Source: Roseomonas sp.
GTDB taxonomy: Bacteria; Pseudomonadota; Alphaproteobacteria; Acetobacterales; Acetobacteraceae
Assembly (NCBI GenBank): GCA_020249125.1
Contig: JADCGG010000089.1
Coordinates: forward strand, 1-35,948
Reading direction: 5' to 3'
Length of the DNA: 35,948 nt
Shown here: positions 35,088 to 35,948 of the stretch, piece after piece
How the letters are laid out: each line of letters opens with the position of its first letter
Position numbering within the stretch: the stretch's first letter is position 1
Program-made: the position numbers and the translations under genes
Notes under the pieces: generated by a model
Databases searched by the model: none
What the model was told of the DNA's origin: nothing
The model's input: only the letters and a program-made list of their open reading frames with translations

Positions 35088-35209
35088 GATCCTGGATTAT
35101 CGTTACTGCCATTCGTTTCTCGGTCGTGAAAACAACCAATACAACGTTAGGGCATCTTCATCATTTCTCCAAGTACCTTTGCACAAAATGTCCCGGTCTT
35201 TCGGGGGGC
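35088..35209. other. AT-richer spacer between the tandem paralogues
   Basis: A 122-bp gap with no ORF I would support. On the minus strand GATAAT lies 8 nt before the ATG of the 816-aa gene and could be a -10 box, but no good -35 is placed at 16-18 nt. It may therefore carry a separate, weak promoter for the second paralogue. Confidence 0.4.
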
Positions 35210-35948
35210 TCATGCAAGAAAGCCGAGGCCTGCTTCCGGCCCCAACAAAATTTCTGCCAGACGCGCAAGGTCCAATCTCGTCATTCCGCTCGGCTCCAGC
35301 GCGCCTTGCGCTGCCCCAAGCGCCGCAGAGATACGCGCCGCAGCGCCATTATAGCCGTGATCAAGCCCGTGGCGTCGGCCAATACTCTCAATGCGCCGTA
35401 AGGCGCGTGCTTGGGCTTCCATAGCCAGGATGGCTTCCGGCGTGGCTGAGGTGCAGAAGGCCGGCAATTGGCGGAGGATGTGGGTTTCAAGCCCTTCTTC
35501 ATAAGCGAGCCGGCAGGTCACCTCGGCTTCCTGGCGCAGCTGCGCAAGGCGCGCGGCGCGGCGCGGGTTGCGTGTGGCTGGCGCGTTTTCCAGATCCTGG
35601 AAGGCTCTTCCGAAGGACTCGGCAAAGACGGCGGCGGTGCTGAGATCCTCGCTCGGTAAGTGAACCCGCGCCCTTTCCAGCCAATCATCCACGGCCGCAT
35701 CGGCGATAATGCCCGCTTTGGCGGATAATCTGGCCGCTTCCCTGGCGACCTGGCCCGGGCTTGTTGCCTTTTGCATCAAGGTCGCCAGCGCCATGCCGAA
35801 GGCGGGCGAATTCTCGCCGGCCATGGGGGAAAGCGCGGCGCGCACCGCTTCATCTGGCGGCCCCCAGCCGGCAAGCTGAATGGCTGCCCAAAGCGGGCCG
35901 GCATGCTGCCAAATGCCGGCAGCAAGCTGGACCAAAGGCACGAAGTCA
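35210..35948 (-). CDS. Large helical protein of unknown family, tandem paralogue 1 (partial)
   Basis: The C-terminal about 245 residues of a gene cut by the window edge. The frame stays open to base 35948 (codons for D-F precede the GTG at 35941 that the track uses). It parallels residues about 567-806 of the downstream 816-aa protein over its whole length, ending MTRLDLARLAEILLGPEAG. The two are tandem on the same strand with a 122-bp spacer that shows no other gene. Base composition is higher in GC than its paralogue, so they have diverged for some time or have different origins. Function unknown. Confidence 0.78.
   Translation of the reverse strand, partial: DFVPLVQLAAGIWQHAGPLWAAIQLAGWGPPDEAVRAALSPMAGENSPAFGMALATLMQKATSPGQVAREAARLSAKAGIIADAAVDDWLERARVHLPSEDLSTAAVFAESFGRAFQDLENAPATRNPRRAARLAQLRQEAEVTCRLAYEEGLETHILRQLPAFCTSATPEAILAMEAQARALRRIESIGRRHGLDHGYNGAAARISAALGAAQGALEPSGMTRLDLARLAEILLGPEAGLGFLA

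Noticed and set aside
34990-35424. 144-aa plus-strand ORF across the paralogue spacer
   Set aside because: It overlaps both paralogues in antisense, has no ribosome site or motif, and shows shadow composition.

Overview
This is a high-GC bacterial chromosome segment. Gene content and style point to an alphaproteobacterium, most likely an Acetobacteraceae (Roseomonas-like) or related early-branching member. This is inferred from the strongly GC-biased codons, a Bug-type solute receptor, the KatG and IlvB sequence style, an alphaproteobacterial palindromic repeat, and a tRNA-His that keeps the canonical G-1:C73 pair, which several other alphaproteobacterial orders have lost. There is no rRNA, CRISPR array, integrase, transposase or prophage module. 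Most of the window is ordinary chromosome with tightly packed short operons.

Left part (1-9.8 kb): a MarR regulator heads a minus-strand operon with a secreted protein and an AhpD-like protein. Then come an SDR-fold protein whose catalytic residues are replaced, tRNA-His, an MFS transporter with an Asp/Glu-racemase-fold enzyme, and a TetR regulator divergent from a DUF2214-SDR-DUF2141 operon. An OmpR/EnvZ-type two-component pair follows.

Middle (10-21.8 kb) is mainly housekeeping. MOSC protein, pgi, a UMF1/Atg22-type MFS transporter, ilvN, ilvB and miaA all run leftwards. serB starts head-to-head with miaA. After it lie a ParDE toxin-antitoxin pair, a TSUP permease, an aspartate/glutamate racemase, a PfkB kinase and an RluA-family pseudouridine synthase. 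The start codons of the last two overlap on opposite strands.

Right part (21.8-36 kb) is more accessory. It holds a frameshifted small membrane protein, an orphan Bug receptor, a GT4 glycosyltransferase, an SDR, and katG behind a structured leader. Next is an AtzG-like small subunit carrying a palindromic repeat in its coding sequence, followed by an amidase, a YbfB-type MFS transporter and an N-acyl-D-amino-acid deacylase. The window ends in two tandem paralogues of a large helical protein family that I do not recognise. The second (816 aa) looks lower in GC than its surroundings and is the best candidate here for something undescribed.

Regulation can be read at several places: a MarR promoter with a palindromic operator and an apparently leaderless start, a 19-bp dyad in front of the TetR-divergent operon, repeated 9-bp operator-like sites 10 bp apart in front of parD, a terminator-like hairpin directly before ilvB, and competing helices in the katG leader.
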